Of a stretch of 64,000 nt of DNA, positions 54,633-63,810 are shown piece by piece (the first letter of the stretch is position 1; the number at the start of each line of letters is the position of its first letter). A program made the translations under genes and the position numbers. Under the pieces are notes generated by a model. That model was given only the letters and a program-made list of their open reading frames with translations, was not told the origin of the DNA and searched no databases. Source of the DNA: Nitrospira defluvii (GTDB taxonomy: Bacteria > Nitrospirota > Nitrospiria > Nitrospirales > Nitrospiraceae); NCBI RefSeq assembly GCF_905220995.1, contig NZ_CAJNBJ010000022.1, positions 1-64,000 on the forward strand, in the 5' to 3' direction.

Positions 54633-55259
54633 ATGCTGCTGGACAATCTGACATCGTTGCTTCGTGATGTGGCCTTACGGATCGGTCCGCCCGCCGCTCG
54701 CAGCGGTCTCTTCACGATTAACCTGAGCAGCCGCTACCGGTGGTATCTGGCGCCGGCTCGGCTGGTGATCATGCTCTTGGCGGGGGCGATAGGGGTGGCC
54801 ATGCTCTGGGACATGTCCCAGGCCTGGTTGGTTTGGCAAGACGTCCAATCAATGGAAACGGCGCTCAAGCAGGTTCAGGAACGAGATCGGGAGCTCTTGA
54901 AGGAGGCACAACAGGAGGGGCTCGACCTCTCGGATGCCGCGCTTCAGCTACTTCCCAAAGAAATCGAGTTTGCCAATCACTTGATCGAGAAACGGAGTTT
55001 CTCCTGGACGCGATTTCTGACTGAACTTGAACGGGCGATTCCTCAGCGGATTGCCGTCAACAGCATCCGGCTGGACCCGGCGAACGCCACGATCATGCTG
55101 ACGGGTTCCGCCCGCGCGTTGGAGGATGTGACCACACTGACGGTGACATTTCAGGATCATCCCCAGTTTAAAGATCCGGTGCTAGGCCAGCATCGGGTGA
55201 TGACCAATGGCCTCGTGGAGTTCGACCTGACCCTGCGCTATCGGAATCGGAACCAATGA
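54633..55259 (+). CDS. pilN: PilN-like inner-membrane assembly protein
   Basis: A 208-residue protein with 'FTINLSSRYRW' near the N-terminus, in the position of the PilN motif that binds PilM, one membrane helix ('LVIMLLAGAIGVAMLWDM'), a coiled coil and a ferredoxin-like periplasmic domain ('NSIRLDPANATIMLTGSA'). Its stop overlaps the next start by four bases. Confidence 0.82.
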   Translation: MLLDNLTSLLRDVALRIGPPAARSGLFTINLSSRYRWYLAPARLVIMLLAGAIGVAMLWDMSQAWLVWQDVQSMETALKQVQERDRELLKEAQQEGLDLSDAALQLLPKEIEFANHLIEKRSFSWTRFLTELERAIPQRIAVNSIRLDPANATIMLTGSARALEDVTTLTVTFQDHPQFKDPVLGQHRVMTNGLVEFDLTLRYRNRNQ

Positions 55260-55831
55260 TGTTTCCAGGCCTTGATCGTCTTCAACTGACCTGGCGCCAG
55301 CCCTACGCGCCCATTCTTCCTTGGATTGCCTTCGTGGCCGGGCTGTTCGTGTTGAGCTATGGTATCCACGTCTTGGTGCTTGGCGCGACGGAAGAGGAGC
55401 AGGTACGACTCGAAAGCGAGTGGGTGAAGGCACGGCAGCAGTTAAACCGGCACAAGGAGGCCAAGAAGGCCAAGGCGGATCTCCAGCGGGTGTGGGCCGT
55501 GCTGCCCTTGTTCAGGGATTTCGCGCCCCTGGCGCTTGGCGTGACGGAAGAAGCGAAGCGTGATCAAGTCACCTTACCGGCTCTGTCCTATAAAACGGAA
55601 AAGACGTCGGTTCCCGATGCCAGTAAAGCCGTGCTGCAGGGGACGGTGACCGGACGTTATGAGGATTTGCGTCGATTTCTGTACAACCTGGAGTCGGCGG
55701 AAGAACTGTTGTTCATTGAGGACCTCAACCTGGTTCGCTCGGGCAACGTCCAAGATCAGCAACTGACGTTCAATATTCGAATTTCGACCTATCTGCGCGG
55801 GGAACATCTGCAATCCCCGACGACGCCGTAA
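55256..55831 (+). CDS. pilO: PilO/GspM-like inner-membrane assembly protein
   Basis: A 191-residue protein with one N-terminal membrane helix ('PWIAFVAGLFVLSYGIHVLV'), a coiled coil (55-80) and a C-terminal ferredoxin-like domain ('GTVTGRYEDLRRFLYNLESA', 'LTFNIRISTYLRG'). This is the PilO/GspM arrangement; it would dimerise with the PilN-like protein. ATGA overlap with the upstream gene. Confidence 0.82.
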   Translation: MMFPGLDRLQLTWRQPYAPILPWIAFVAGLFVLSYGIHVLVLGATEEEQVRLESEWVKARQQLNRHKEAKKAKADLQRVWAVLPLFRDFAPLALGVTEEAKRDQVTLPALSYKTEKTSVPDASKAVLQGTVTGRYEDLRRFLYNLESAEELLFIEDLNLVRSGNVQDQQLTFNIRISTYLRGEHLQSPTTP

Positions 55832-55836
55832 CGCAC

Positions 55837-56547
55837 ATGAATCGAGTCAGCAAAAATCAAGGATTGTTGCTGCTGTCCCTCGTGGTACTCTGGATCGGTT
55901 TGCTGATCTGGCAGTTTGACCACTCGAGCGAGCAGGCGCGAGTGCCGTTGACCCATGTCAGCGGGCAGCGCACGACGGGGAAGCCCACGGCATCGCCCGC
56001 CGGCGGCGATCTGCAGGTGCACCTCGAGCGGCTGGCCGCCATCAAGGGACAAAGGGACGCCACCTTTGCCACCCCGCGCAACATTTTTGCCAGCCTACTC
56101 CCTCAAGTCGAGCCGGTAGCGATTCCCAGTCCGGCGCCTCGCCGTGGGCGGTCTCGTGGCCCTGCCAAGCCTTCGGCGCCCCCTCCCACGGAGGAGGTGG
56201 TTGAAGAACCCCAGTCCGAAATCAAGACGGATGAGGAACCGGTTGAGGAAGGGCCCAAAGGTCCCACACCGGAAGAGATCGAACGCTTGCGCATCGCGAC
56301 TGAGCTGAATCAGTTCCGGTATGTCGGGTTCATGGCGGTCGGCGGCGGCACGCAAAGGAAAAAGAACATGGCGGTGGTGGTCAAAAACGACGAAATGCAT
56401 GTCGTGCAGGTGGGCGAAGTCATCGGCGGCGAGGTGTTGGTCAAGGATGTCTCGCAGAAGGACATCACGCTGCAAGACGTGGCGTCAAAAATCACGCAGG
56501 TCATTCCGGTCACGGATGATCCCGGAGCGGGGGGACAGCCCAACTAG
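55837..56547 (+). CDS. PilP/GspC-like periplasmic alignment protein
   Basis: A 236-residue protein with an N-terminal membrane helix ('GLLLLSLVVLWIGLLIW'), a Pro- and Glu-rich linker (about 90-145: 'APPPTEEVVEEPQ') and a C-terminal small beta domain ('YVGFMAVGGGTQRKKNMAVV', 'QVGEVIGGEVLVKDVSQKDI') like the HR/PilP domain that contacts the secretin. It starts six bases after the pilO-like gene, so it is the likely bridge between the inner-membrane complex and the secretin. Confidence 0.75.
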   Translation: MNRVSKNQGLLLLSLVVLWIGLLIWQFDHSSEQARVPLTHVSGQRTTGKPTASPAGGDLQVHLERLAAIKGQRDATFATPRNIFASLLPQVEPVAIPSPAPRRGRSRGPAKPSAPPPTEEVVEEPQSEIKTDEEPVEEGPKGPTPEEIERLRIATELNQFRYVGFMAVGGGTQRKKNMAVVVKNDEMHVVQVGEVIGGEVLVKDVSQKDITLQDVASKITQVIPVTDDPGAGGQPN

Positions 56548-56551
56548 GAGG

Positions 56552-57160
56552 ATGCGGTTGCGGCACCACCTCGAGAATACGCGCGGGATTACCTACCTGG
56601 CTTTGATGTTTTCCATCGTGCTGATCGGTATCTCCGTCTCCGCCGCCGCTCGTCAATGGACCGTCATGGTTCAACGGGAAAAAGAAGCCGATCTCATGGC
56701 GAAGGGGATCGAGATTCAAAATGCCCTGGCGCTCTACTCAGCCTACATGAAGATCGGGCGTATCATGCCCGCTGAAATCTATCCTCAGTCCTTGGCCGAA
56801 TTGACACGTACGCCGAAACCCTTCCTTCGCCGGGTCTACGAAGATCCGGTCGGCGGTGGAGAGTGGGAGTACATGCGCGCGCCCACCGGAGGCATTATGG
56901 GGGTGCGCAGCAAGAGTAAGGCGAAACCCATCAAAGAACGTGACTTTCCCCTCGCGGTCCGCCACTTTGAAGGCCGCAAGACGTATCATGATTGGATCTT
57001 CCAGCATCCGAATCCCTCTTCGCAATCCATGTTGATGCCGCCGATGATGGGCCTGGCGCCCGGCAACATGCCGCAGCAACCGGCAGCGCAGGGTGCCGTT
57101 CCGGGAGCGCCTGCCCCGCAAGCCGTTCCACCGATGCCCGGCGCTCCCCGGAACCCTTGA
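56552..57160 (+). CDS. Pseudopilin-like protein lacking Glu5, with Pro/Met-rich tail
   Basis: A 202-residue protein with a prepilin-like leader ending NTRG, then ITYLALMFSIVLIGISVSAA. The fifth mature residue is Ala, not Glu, as in GspK-type tip pseudopilins. The C-terminal 40 residues are rich in Pro, Met, Gln and Ala ('PPMMGLAPGNMPQQPAAQG'). The AGGAGG at 56546-56551 touches the ATG, so TTG 56558 (six-base spacing) may be the true start. It ends the main secretion operon. Confidence 0.78.
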   Translation: MRLRHHLENTRGITYLALMFSIVLIGISVSAAARQWTVMVQREKEADLMAKGIEIQNALALYSAYMKIGRIMPAEIYPQSLAELTRTPKPFLRRVYEDPVGGGEWEYMRAPTGGIMGVRSKSKAKPIKERDFPLAVRHFEGRKTYHDWIFQHPNPSSQSMLMPPMMGLAPGNMPQQPAAQGAVPGAPAPQAVPPMPGAPRNP

Positions 57161-57284
57161 CCCGACTCCGAACCCCACAGTATTCTGTCCCGCTATAGTC
57201 CATCGCGCCGACGTTCACCCTCTTGATCGGTCGAGCCTTCGGCCTCGGCGCCTGACGCTTTGCCACACAGCAGGATTTCACGAC

Positions 57285-58598
57285 ATGGAACAAGATCTGA
57301 CCGAAACCCAGGCTCCGGAACTCGATGCCCCGAGCGACGTGCTCTCTCCCGAAGACTATGTAGCGGCGTTGGTGAAGACGGCCAAGGGAGCAGCCGGCCG
57401 ACTCGCGACCCTCTCTACCGCGGTTAAGAACCAGGCCTTGCTGGCCATGGCCGACGGCCTTGAGGCGCAGGAAGCCGAACTACTGGCTGCCAATGAAAAA
57501 GATCTCGAGCCGTTCGACTCCACCCCCGAAAGAAAGGCGGTCGCCGACCGGCTGCGGCTGACGGCGGAACGTGTTCGCGATATGGCCGCGGGGATCCGCG
57601 ATATCGCCCGTCTGCCGGACCCCCTCGGCGAAACGCCCAAGATGTGGACGCGTCCGAATGGGATGCAGGTCGGGCGGATGCGGGTGCCCATCGGAGTCAT
57701 CGGCATCATCTATGAAGCGCGTCCGAACGTAACAGCCGATTCCGCGGCGCTGTGTCTGAAATCCGGTAACGTCTGTCTCTTGCGCGGCGGCTCTGAAGCG
57801 CTGCACTCCAACACGGCGATCGCCAAGGTGCTGAGTGACTCTGCCGAGAAGGCCGGCGTGCCGTCCGGCGCGATCACCTTTGTCGACCGTCCGGAACGGG
57901 AGATTGTGCAACTGTTGCTGAAGCAAGATCGCTGGATCGACCTCATCATCCCCCGTGGCGGCGAATCACTCATGAAGACCATCGCCGAACACGCCACGAT
58001 TCCGGTGCTGAAACACGATCAGGGCGTGTGTCACACCTATGTTGACGTTGATGCCGATCCACTCGTCGCGGAGCAGATTTGTCTGAACGCCAAAGTGCAG
58101 CGCCCCTCCACCTGCAACGCAATGGAGACATTGCTGGTACACCAAACGATCGCGCGCACCTGGTTGCCCCATCTCGTGGGTCGGCTCACGGCCGCGAAGG
58201 TCGAGGTGCGTGGCTGCCCAAAGACCATTCAGCTCTGCCCCGAGGTGAAGCCGGCGGCTGAGGACGACTTCGGCAGGGAATTCCTTGATCTCATCCTCGC
58301 CGTAAAGGTGGTCAAGAATATGGACGAAGCCTTGGAGCATATCGCCACATTCGGATCCCAGCATACTGAAGCGATTGTGACCAAGGACTACGCGCGCGCG
58401 ATGCGGTTTCTACGCGAGGTGGATGCCGGCGCGGTACTGGTGAATGCCTCAACCAGGCTGAACGACGGGTACCAGTTCGGGTTGGGGGCGGAAATCGGCA
58501 TCAGTACCTCCCGCCTCCATGCGCGAGGCCCGATGGGGCTTGAGGAACTGACCTGTTCGAAGTTTGTTGTGTTGGGGAGCGGCCAAATCCGCGAATAA
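57285..58598 (+). CDS. proA: Gamma-glutamyl phosphate reductase
   Basis: A 437-residue ProA: reduces gamma-glutamyl phosphate to glutamate semialdehyde in proline synthesis; cytoplasmic. The catalytic Cys277 is in QRPSTCNAMETLL; 'IYEARPNVTADSAALCLKSG' and 'LRGGSEALHSN' are signature segments. An upstream extension of the frame overlaps the previous gene but ATG 57285 is the normal start. No proB is visible nearby, and the gene interrupts the secretion genes. Confidence 0.95.
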   Translation: MEQDLTETQAPELDAPSDVLSPEDYVAALVKTAKGAAGRLATLSTAVKNQALLAMADGLEAQEAELLAANEKDLEPFDSTPERKAVADRLRLTAERVRDMAAGIRDIARLPDPLGETPKMWTRPNGMQVGRMRVPIGVIGIIYEARPNVTADSAALCLKSGNVCLLRGGSEALHSNTAIAKVLSDSAEKAGVPSGAITFVDRPEREIVQLLLKQDRWIDLIIPRGGESLMKTIAEHATIPVLKHDQGVCHTYVDVDADPLVAEQICLNAKVQRPSTCNAMETLLVHQTIARTWLPHLVGRLTAAKVEVRGCPKTIQLCPEVKPAAEDDFGREFLDLILAVKVVKNMDEALEHIATFGSQHTEAIVTKDYARAMRFLREVDAGAVLVNASTRLNDGYQFGLGAEIGISTSRLHARGPMGLEELTCSKFVVLGSGQIRE

Positions 58599-60380
58599 AT
58601 GCCGGCCGAGCGTTCCTTACAAGACATTCTGAGACGCCCCGGTACGCTCACGTTTCCTGCCAATCTCACCGACGAGCCGCAGCTCTCGGCGTCTGCCTAT
58701 TCTTCCGTACGCCAGCCGACCGGCCACCTCACTCTGTATGGAAGTCACGGTCGTCGAATCCTGGCGACCGACCCGGACGGGTACCCGTTGCACGAATGTG
58801 AGTGGGGGATGGTCGATGGGAGGTGGTCCCTTCTGCGTGCCAGGGTTCATCTTGACTGGGGAGCGTGGGTCGGCCTGATTCCGAGCGGACTCGTCAACAG
58901 GATGACGCTGGACTTGTCGCGAAAGCCTGGCTGGCAGCGGCTGCGGGCCGACGACCTTCGAAACATGGCGGCCCAGGCGATGCGGGTTCCGCTTGATGAG
59001 GTGCGGTGCTTTTACAGCGACCAGGATATGACGATTGATGCGAGGGGGACCGCCACGATCCGGCATCGCAAAGACGCGATCTACCATTTGCCGGACGGCA
59101 CTTTCGACGGCAAGGTCTTCATGGCCTGTATGGGCGCCATGCATTGGGAATCGATCGATTTTCTGCCGGTCGTCGAACTCTTTCTCTCGCTGTTGCCCGG
59201 CACCGGCTCAGCCCTGTTCGAACTGATCCGCGGGCTGTATGACGATCAAAATCGTGGTGCCTCCACCCCTCGGGCGCTGCACTATCGTGGAATTCCCACC
59301 TATCCGTCCGAAGCGGCGTACCGACTCTTCAGCAACTTCTTCTTCCCGCAACTCCCCGGGGGGGGAGATCCATTCCCGGTTTTTATGGATGCACCGCGCT
59401 CGCATCTCGTGAGCTGGATGCCGGTGCCCGATCCCCCCAGGCGATATGTTGATAGTGAGCAGAAACTCTGCGTCACGATACAAGGTACACGCGTGTTGAA
59501 GGCCACTTGTTCGGATGATTCGGCCGGCCTGTCCTATCAGCCGTTCGACCGTCAGGGATCTGCTCCCGGCCAGCGTGGGTTGGGGGTGGAGGGAGACCGG
59601 TTGCTGCTGATGGATCGGACGACCAGGAGGGCGATTCCGTTACCGACTGGATGGGGGGCCGTTACCGGCCCACCGATGCCTTCGGCAGTGCAGTCGGTTT
59701 CTGATTGGCTGTCCGTCTTCAAGAGGGCTTCGCTTCAAGTCAGTCCCGAGGACGCGTTCGGTGCGGTGCTATTCTACCCCGATGATCAGCAGGAGATCGG
59801 GGAATTGGCCACTCAGCCGTTTGTCGCCGACTATCTGCAGGACCTCCTCGAACAGGATCGCGTGCTGGCGGCTCGAGTGGCGGGAGCGGGGCGGGTATGC
59901 ATCACCGGATTCGATAGCGCGATTGTGACCTGTATCGGCCATGATCGCCCGCGCGTCTATACGGTGTGGTACGAGCATCCGGCATTCGCGCAGCGGCAGG
60001 CTCAACAGTTATGGAATGTGCTGGCGCGCGCGCAGCGATTGGACTGGCTGAACCACCTGTCGATGCGGCCTCAGGCTGAGGATGGAGGCGAGGAAGGTCT
60101 TGTCTATCAGCTCGCGTATGAATGGACGCCGTTCAGGGTATATGACGACCCTCCCGCGATCGTTCAGCGGATGCAGCGGTTGGCTGGTCGGTTGACTGCC
60201 GGGGCGGTGGCGTTCATCGTGGGGCCGGCAGCGGTAGGGGATGGCTGTCGAAAGGCCGGATTACACCTGCAGGCCATGATGCCGGTGGCGTCGCTCCCCA
60301 CGTTTCGCATGCATCAAAGTGTGCTGCCGCGTGCGCAGTTGAAGCCGGGAGTCATGTTGTATCAAGTCGCCAAGCCGTGA
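58599..60380 (+). CDS. Unrecognised 593-residue protein downstream of proA
   Basis: I do not recognise this protein. Its ATG directly abuts the proA stop, so translation is probably coupled. There is no signal peptide or membrane helix; it is rich in Pro, Arg and Trp with mixed alpha/beta character. Segments such as 'WESIDFLPVVELFLSLLPGTG' and 'LPGGGDPFPVFMDAPRSHLV' might be domain elements, and the stretch 'GRVCITGFDSAIVTC' may be a buried strand-turn-strand. An eight-G run lies at 59358-59365. It could serve secretion, proline metabolism, or neither. Confidence 0.7.
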   Translation: MPAERSLQDILRRPGTLTFPANLTDEPQLSASAYSSVRQPTGHLTLYGSHGRRILATDPDGYPLHECEWGMVDGRWSLLRARVHLDWGAWVGLIPSGLVNRMTLDLSRKPGWQRLRADDLRNMAAQAMRVPLDEVRCFYSDQDMTIDARGTATIRHRKDAIYHLPDGTFDGKVFMACMGAMHWESIDFLPVVELFLSLLPGTGSALFELIRGLYDDQNRGASTPRALHYRGIPTYPSEAAYRLFSNFFFPQLPGGGDPFPVFMDAPRSHLVSWMPVPDPPRRYVDSEQKLCVTIQGTRVLKATCSDDSAGLSYQPFDRQGSAPGQRGLGVEGDRLLLMDRTTRRAIPLPTGWGAVTGPPMPSAVQSVSDWLSVFKRASLQVSPEDAFGAVLFYPDDQQEIGELATQPFVADYLQDLLEQDRVLAARVAGAGRVCITGFDSAIVTCIGHDRPRVYTVWYEHPAFAQRQAQQLWNVLARAQRLDWLNHLSMRPQAEDGGEEGLVYQLAYEWTPFRVYDDPPAIVQRMQRLAGRLTAGAVAFIVGPAAVGDGCRKAGLHLQAMMPVASLPTFRMHQSVLPRAQLKPGVMLYQVAKP

Positions 60381-60549
60381 GGCCTGCTCGTATGATGCCC
60401 AACGCCGGTTCATGCAGAGAGACGAACAGGTTCGCTTGTCTCAGGGAAATCAGCTACAGTCCATTCGAAGTTCCTGTTACAATTCCGAGTCGCTCGAACT
60501 GCACATGAAAGAGGGAAGCCGGAATCGGTCGAGAAGGAGCGGATCGTCT

Positions 60550-61068
60550 ATGGGATGGCGTCGCGATGTCAGAACGGCAGTCAGTCGGTCAGTCGGCCCG
60601 TCGACCGCGCTCCGCTGCGGTCAGATTGAGCGGCTGAGACGCTGTGGGGGATTCTCGTTCATCGAGTTGATGATCGTCGTGGTGATCCTGGCCATTCTGG
60701 CCACGCTGTTGATTCCACGAGTCATGGGCCGCACGGAGGACGCGAAGCGGGCGGCTGCCAAAGCACAAATTTCCAATATCGAAAGCGCGCTGCAACTGTA
60801 CAAGCTGGATAACGGCAATCTTCCTTCAACCGAGCAAGGATTGAAGGCGCTTGTTGAACGTCCGGCATCGGGTCCCGCGGCGCCGAATTGGAAGGCCGGC
60901 GGGTATCTTCCAAAGGTGCCGGTCGATCCCTGGGGCGCTCCCTACAAATACACGGTTCCCTCTCCGCAGGGCGCAGAATTTGAGATCCTCTCGTTCGGCG
61001 CCGATGGTATCGCCGGGGGAGACGGCAAGAATGCGGACATCGTCAGTTGGGATCTGGATCGAAACTAA
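60550..61068 (+). CDS. gspG: Type II secretion major pseudopilin GspG
   Basis: A 172-residue GspG. A long basic leader ends CGG and the mature sequence begins FSFIELMIVVVILAILATL with Glu5. 'ESALQLYKLDNGNLPSTEQGLKALV', 'VPVDPWGAPYKYTVPSPQG' and the Asp-rich 'SFGADGIAGGDGKNADI' that binds calcium in GspG are all present. AAGGAG at 60534-60539 supports ATG 60550; longer frames start at 60412 or 60505. It is separated from the rest of the system by proA and the unknown gene, a position that differs from typical gsp operons. Confidence 0.9.
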   Translation: MGWRRDVRTAVSRSVGPSTALRCGQIERLRRCGGFSFIELMIVVVILAILATLLIPRVMGRTEDAKRAAAKAQISNIESALQLYKLDNGNLPSTEQGLKALVERPASGPAAPNWKAGGYLPKVPVDPWGAPYKYTVPSPQGAEFEILSFGADGIAGGDGKNADIVSWDLDRN

Positions 61069-61214
61069 CCTATTGAACGTGTATGGGCTTTGTCCGCTCC
61101 CTGCCGCTTTCTGCGGCTCGATGCCACCATTCTGACCCGACTGACTCCGACTCAAGATCAGCCCCTGGTTGTCCGAAGAAGAGAGGAGGGGCATGCTTTC
61201 AGGAGGAGCGGGTG

Positions 61215-62408
61215 ATGCGTCGAGTGATCTTTGTGGACGATGCACCGGAAATTTTGCAGCATCTTCGACGAATATTAGGTCCCATGCAATCTGAGTGGGA
61301 CATGCAGTTTTTCCCTTCCGCAGCTGCCGCGTTGCCTGTGATCCGCGAGGGAGCCTGTGACGTCGTGGTGTCCGACATGACGATGCCAGTGATGGACGGT
61401 GCCCAATTCCTCAGTGAGGTTCGTACGCTCTCGCCGGAGACGATCCGAATTGTGCTGTCCGGCGACCAAAGCCCTGTGAATCATCTGCGGTCCGCCGCTG
61501 TCGCCCACCGGTTTCTGCAGAAGCCGGTTGATCTGAGCGTATTAAAAGCGACCATCGCGCAGGCGGAGGCGTTGCGCGCGGTGTTGGCGAATCCTGCGCT
61601 CCGGAGCCTGGTGGGTGAGATCAAGGTGCTCCCCAGCCTGCCGTCGATCTATCAGAACCTCATGCAGGAAATGCAGGCCCCACAGGCGTCGTTAAAGAAG
61701 GCCTCCCGCATTGTGGCCAAAGACCTCGGCATGATGACCAAGATCCTTCAGCTCGTGAACTCCGCGTTTTTCGGACTCAGGACCCACGTGTCCGATCCCG
61801 AGCAAGCCGTGGCCCTGCTGGGGTTCGACACCATCAAGTCGTTGGCGCTCTCCAGTCAGGTGTTTGCACAATTTGACCAGGGCCGGCTTCCCTCGTTTTC
61901 CCTGGAAGACCTGTGGCGTCATGCGATGTTGACCGGCACCTGCGCGCGTCGTATCGCCAAGGACGCCGGCGCCAGCCAACAGGTGATCGATGAGGCGTTT
62001 ACCGCGGCGCTCCTGCACGACGTCGGGGTCCTGGTCCTCGCCGCCAACAAACCGGAAGACTATGCGCGGGTGTGCGATCTGATGCGTACGCAACGGATGC
62101 CGGACTGGGCTGCTGAACGGGACGTGTTCGGTGCGGATCATGCCCATGTGGGTGCCTACCTCCTGGGGATTTGGGGGCTCGGCGACGGAATTATCGAGGC
62201 CGTGGCCTTCCACCAGCATCCGGGTGAGTGTCAGGCGCCAGGGTTTACTGCCGTGACGGCAGTGCATGTCGCCAACGCCATCGCCGAGCAACAAGCGCAA
62301 GGCGAGGCCGATACCGCCGATTTGGCCGGTGTGGATCAGGAGTATTTGGCACGCGAGCAGTGTCTTCTCCGTCTTTCCGGCTGGCGCGAGCTCTGCGCTG
62401 CTGCCTGA
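61215..62408 (+). CDS. Response regulator receiver-HDOD protein
   Basis: A 397-residue two-domain signalling protein. The receiver domain has acidic Asp8-Asp9, phosphoacceptor Asp54 ('VVSDMTMPVMDG') and Lys103. It is followed by an HDOD domain (about 135-330: 'LPSIYQNLMQEMQAPQASLK', 'LLHDVGVLVLAANKPED'). Receiver-HDOD proteins are linked to cyclic-di-nucleotide and stress signalling; the HDOD domain does not need full HD-GYP catalysis. Start ATG 61215 after CAGGAGGAG. A partner histidine kinase is not in the window. Confidence 0.88.
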   Translation: MRRVIFVDDAPEILQHLRRILGPMQSEWDMQFFPSAAAALPVIREGACDVVVSDMTMPVMDGAQFLSEVRTLSPETIRIVLSGDQSPVNHLRSAAVAHRFLQKPVDLSVLKATIAQAEALRAVLANPALRSLVGEIKVLPSLPSIYQNLMQEMQAPQASLKKASRIVAKDLGMMTKILQLVNSAFFGLRTHVSDPEQAVALLGFDTIKSLALSSQVFAQFDQGRLPSFSLEDLWRHAMLTGTCARRIAKDAGASQQVIDEAFTAALLHDVGVLVLAANKPEDYARVCDLMRTQRMPDWAAERDVFGADHAHVGAYLLGIWGLGDGIIEAVAFHQHPGECQAPGFTAVTAVHVANAIAEQQAQGEADTADLAGVDQEYLAREQCLLRLSGWRELCAAA

Positions 62409-62487
62409 TCGCCTCTCCGCTCGCTTGACCGACCAGCCTTCCCCGCAGTACAACCACGCTTTCTGCGCACCCTCTACGCGAGGCAAT

Positions 62488-63810
62488 ATGGTTCGGCGTC
62501 TGGTGTTGATCTGTCTCTCGACCGTTGGGCTCTGGATGCTCCAGATTGTGGGGAGCCAGGCCGGCACGATCGTGGTGGACCTCAGTGTCGAACAAGGGCC
62601 GATGAATCACCGGGCCAACGGGTATCTCGTCAGTATAGAACCGACGGAGCCTCCGACGAGCCTCATTGCTCCCTTGAAACCCACGAGTTTCCGGGGGAAT
62701 GCGGGGTATATCTTCAACAATTACGATCGTCTCGCCCAAGTTGGTGTGACGGAGTTTCAACTCACGCTCGGCTTGGTATTTCATCATCTCGCCCTCCAAA
62801 TTTTTGATATCAACCAGATCGGTCTCGACGGAAACTATACGCCCTGGTTGGCCCATGTGGACCGTGTCATCGATCAAGTTCTCGCGCGTCGGCTCCACGT
62901 GTTGTGGGATATCTACAACGAGCCGGATCTCGCTGCGCTTCCGCTCAATGACAATGCGCGACTCAAGGAAGGCTGGCGCCTCGCCTATCGACGCATCAAG
63001 GAGCGTATTCCCGCTGCCCAGATCGTGGGGCCAAGCGTCAGCCGATACCGTCTGCTCAAGCCATTTCTTGAATGGAGCCAGTCACAGGACGTGTTTCCCG
63101 ATGTGGTGGCGTACCATGAGTACGGCGATCCCGGCGGAGTTCTGGGGTACGTGGACGATCTGCGAAGCTATTTGCGCGCGCAAGGGTTGGCCAGACCGAT
63201 TTCGGTGAACGAGATATTGGGGCAGGAGTCGTGGACGATTGCCGGTTATACAGCGGGGGTGATTGCCGCCTATGAGCGGGCCGATATCCTCAGTGCCATG
63301 CGGGCGTGCTGGCCCGATCCTCAGGACATGAGCCGGAGCTCCGTGGAGAATACCTGCGACAACCCTACGCTGGACGGGTTGTTGTATGTCGACCGCCGGT
63401 CGAAGCGGCCGGGCTGGCACATCTATCAGACGTATGCCGATATGCGTGGCGTGCGGGTATCAACGATGACGGACAGTCCGACTCTTCACGCCCTTGCGGC
63501 GTTGGAGCAGCCGTCCGGCACTCTGCGGTTGCTCCTGGGGAAATATCAGGACTCCTCAACGGAGGAGACCAGAGTGGTCATTAGGAACAGCCATGGACGG
63601 GTGTGGTCTGCGTCAAACGAAATACCGCATCTCTGCGCCGAACGTATTCCCGATGTGGGTTCGGCTCCACTTGAGAAGCCGGTAGTCACGATCGATCAGT
63701 CCCTGCCGGTCTCCGAGCACGAGATCTCCTTCCTTCTGCCTGAGTTCTACCATTCGGACGCCTACCGCATTGTGCTCGGGCCATCAACGAGCTGTCCAGA
63801 GCATCGGTAA
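62488..63810 (+). CDS. Secreted clan GH-A-like glycoside hydrolase
   Basis: A 440-residue protein with a signal peptide (RLVLICLSTVGLWMLQIVGSQA, cleavage near SQA). A TIM-barrel pattern follows: the likely acid/base Glu145 is in DIYNEPDL and the likely nucleophile Glu242 in ISVNEILGQE, as in GH39 and related clan GH-A families. 'VVAYHEYGDPGG' and a C-terminal beta domain complete it. Probably cleaves a polysaccharide outside the cytoplasm. The longer frame upstream overlaps the previous gene and lacks a signal peptide at its start. Confidence 0.78.
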   Translation: MVRRLVLICLSTVGLWMLQIVGSQAGTIVVDLSVEQGPMNHRANGYLVSIEPTEPPTSLIAPLKPTSFRGNAGYIFNNYDRLAQVGVTEFQLTLGLVFHHLALQIFDINQIGLDGNYTPWLAHVDRVIDQVLARRLHVLWDIYNEPDLAALPLNDNARLKEGWRLAYRRIKERIPAAQIVGPSVSRYRLLKPFLEWSQSQDVFPDVVAYHEYGDPGGVLGYVDDLRSYLRAQGLARPISVNEILGQESWTIAGYTAGVIAAYERADILSAMRACWPDPQDMSRSSVENTCDNPTLDGLLYVDRRSKRPGWHIYQTYADMRGVRVSTMTDSPTLHALAALEQPSGTLRLLLGKYQDSSTEETRVVIRNSHGRVWSASNEIPHLCAERIPDVGSAPLEKPVVTIDQSLPVSEHEISFLLPEFYHSDAYRIVLGPSTSCPEHR

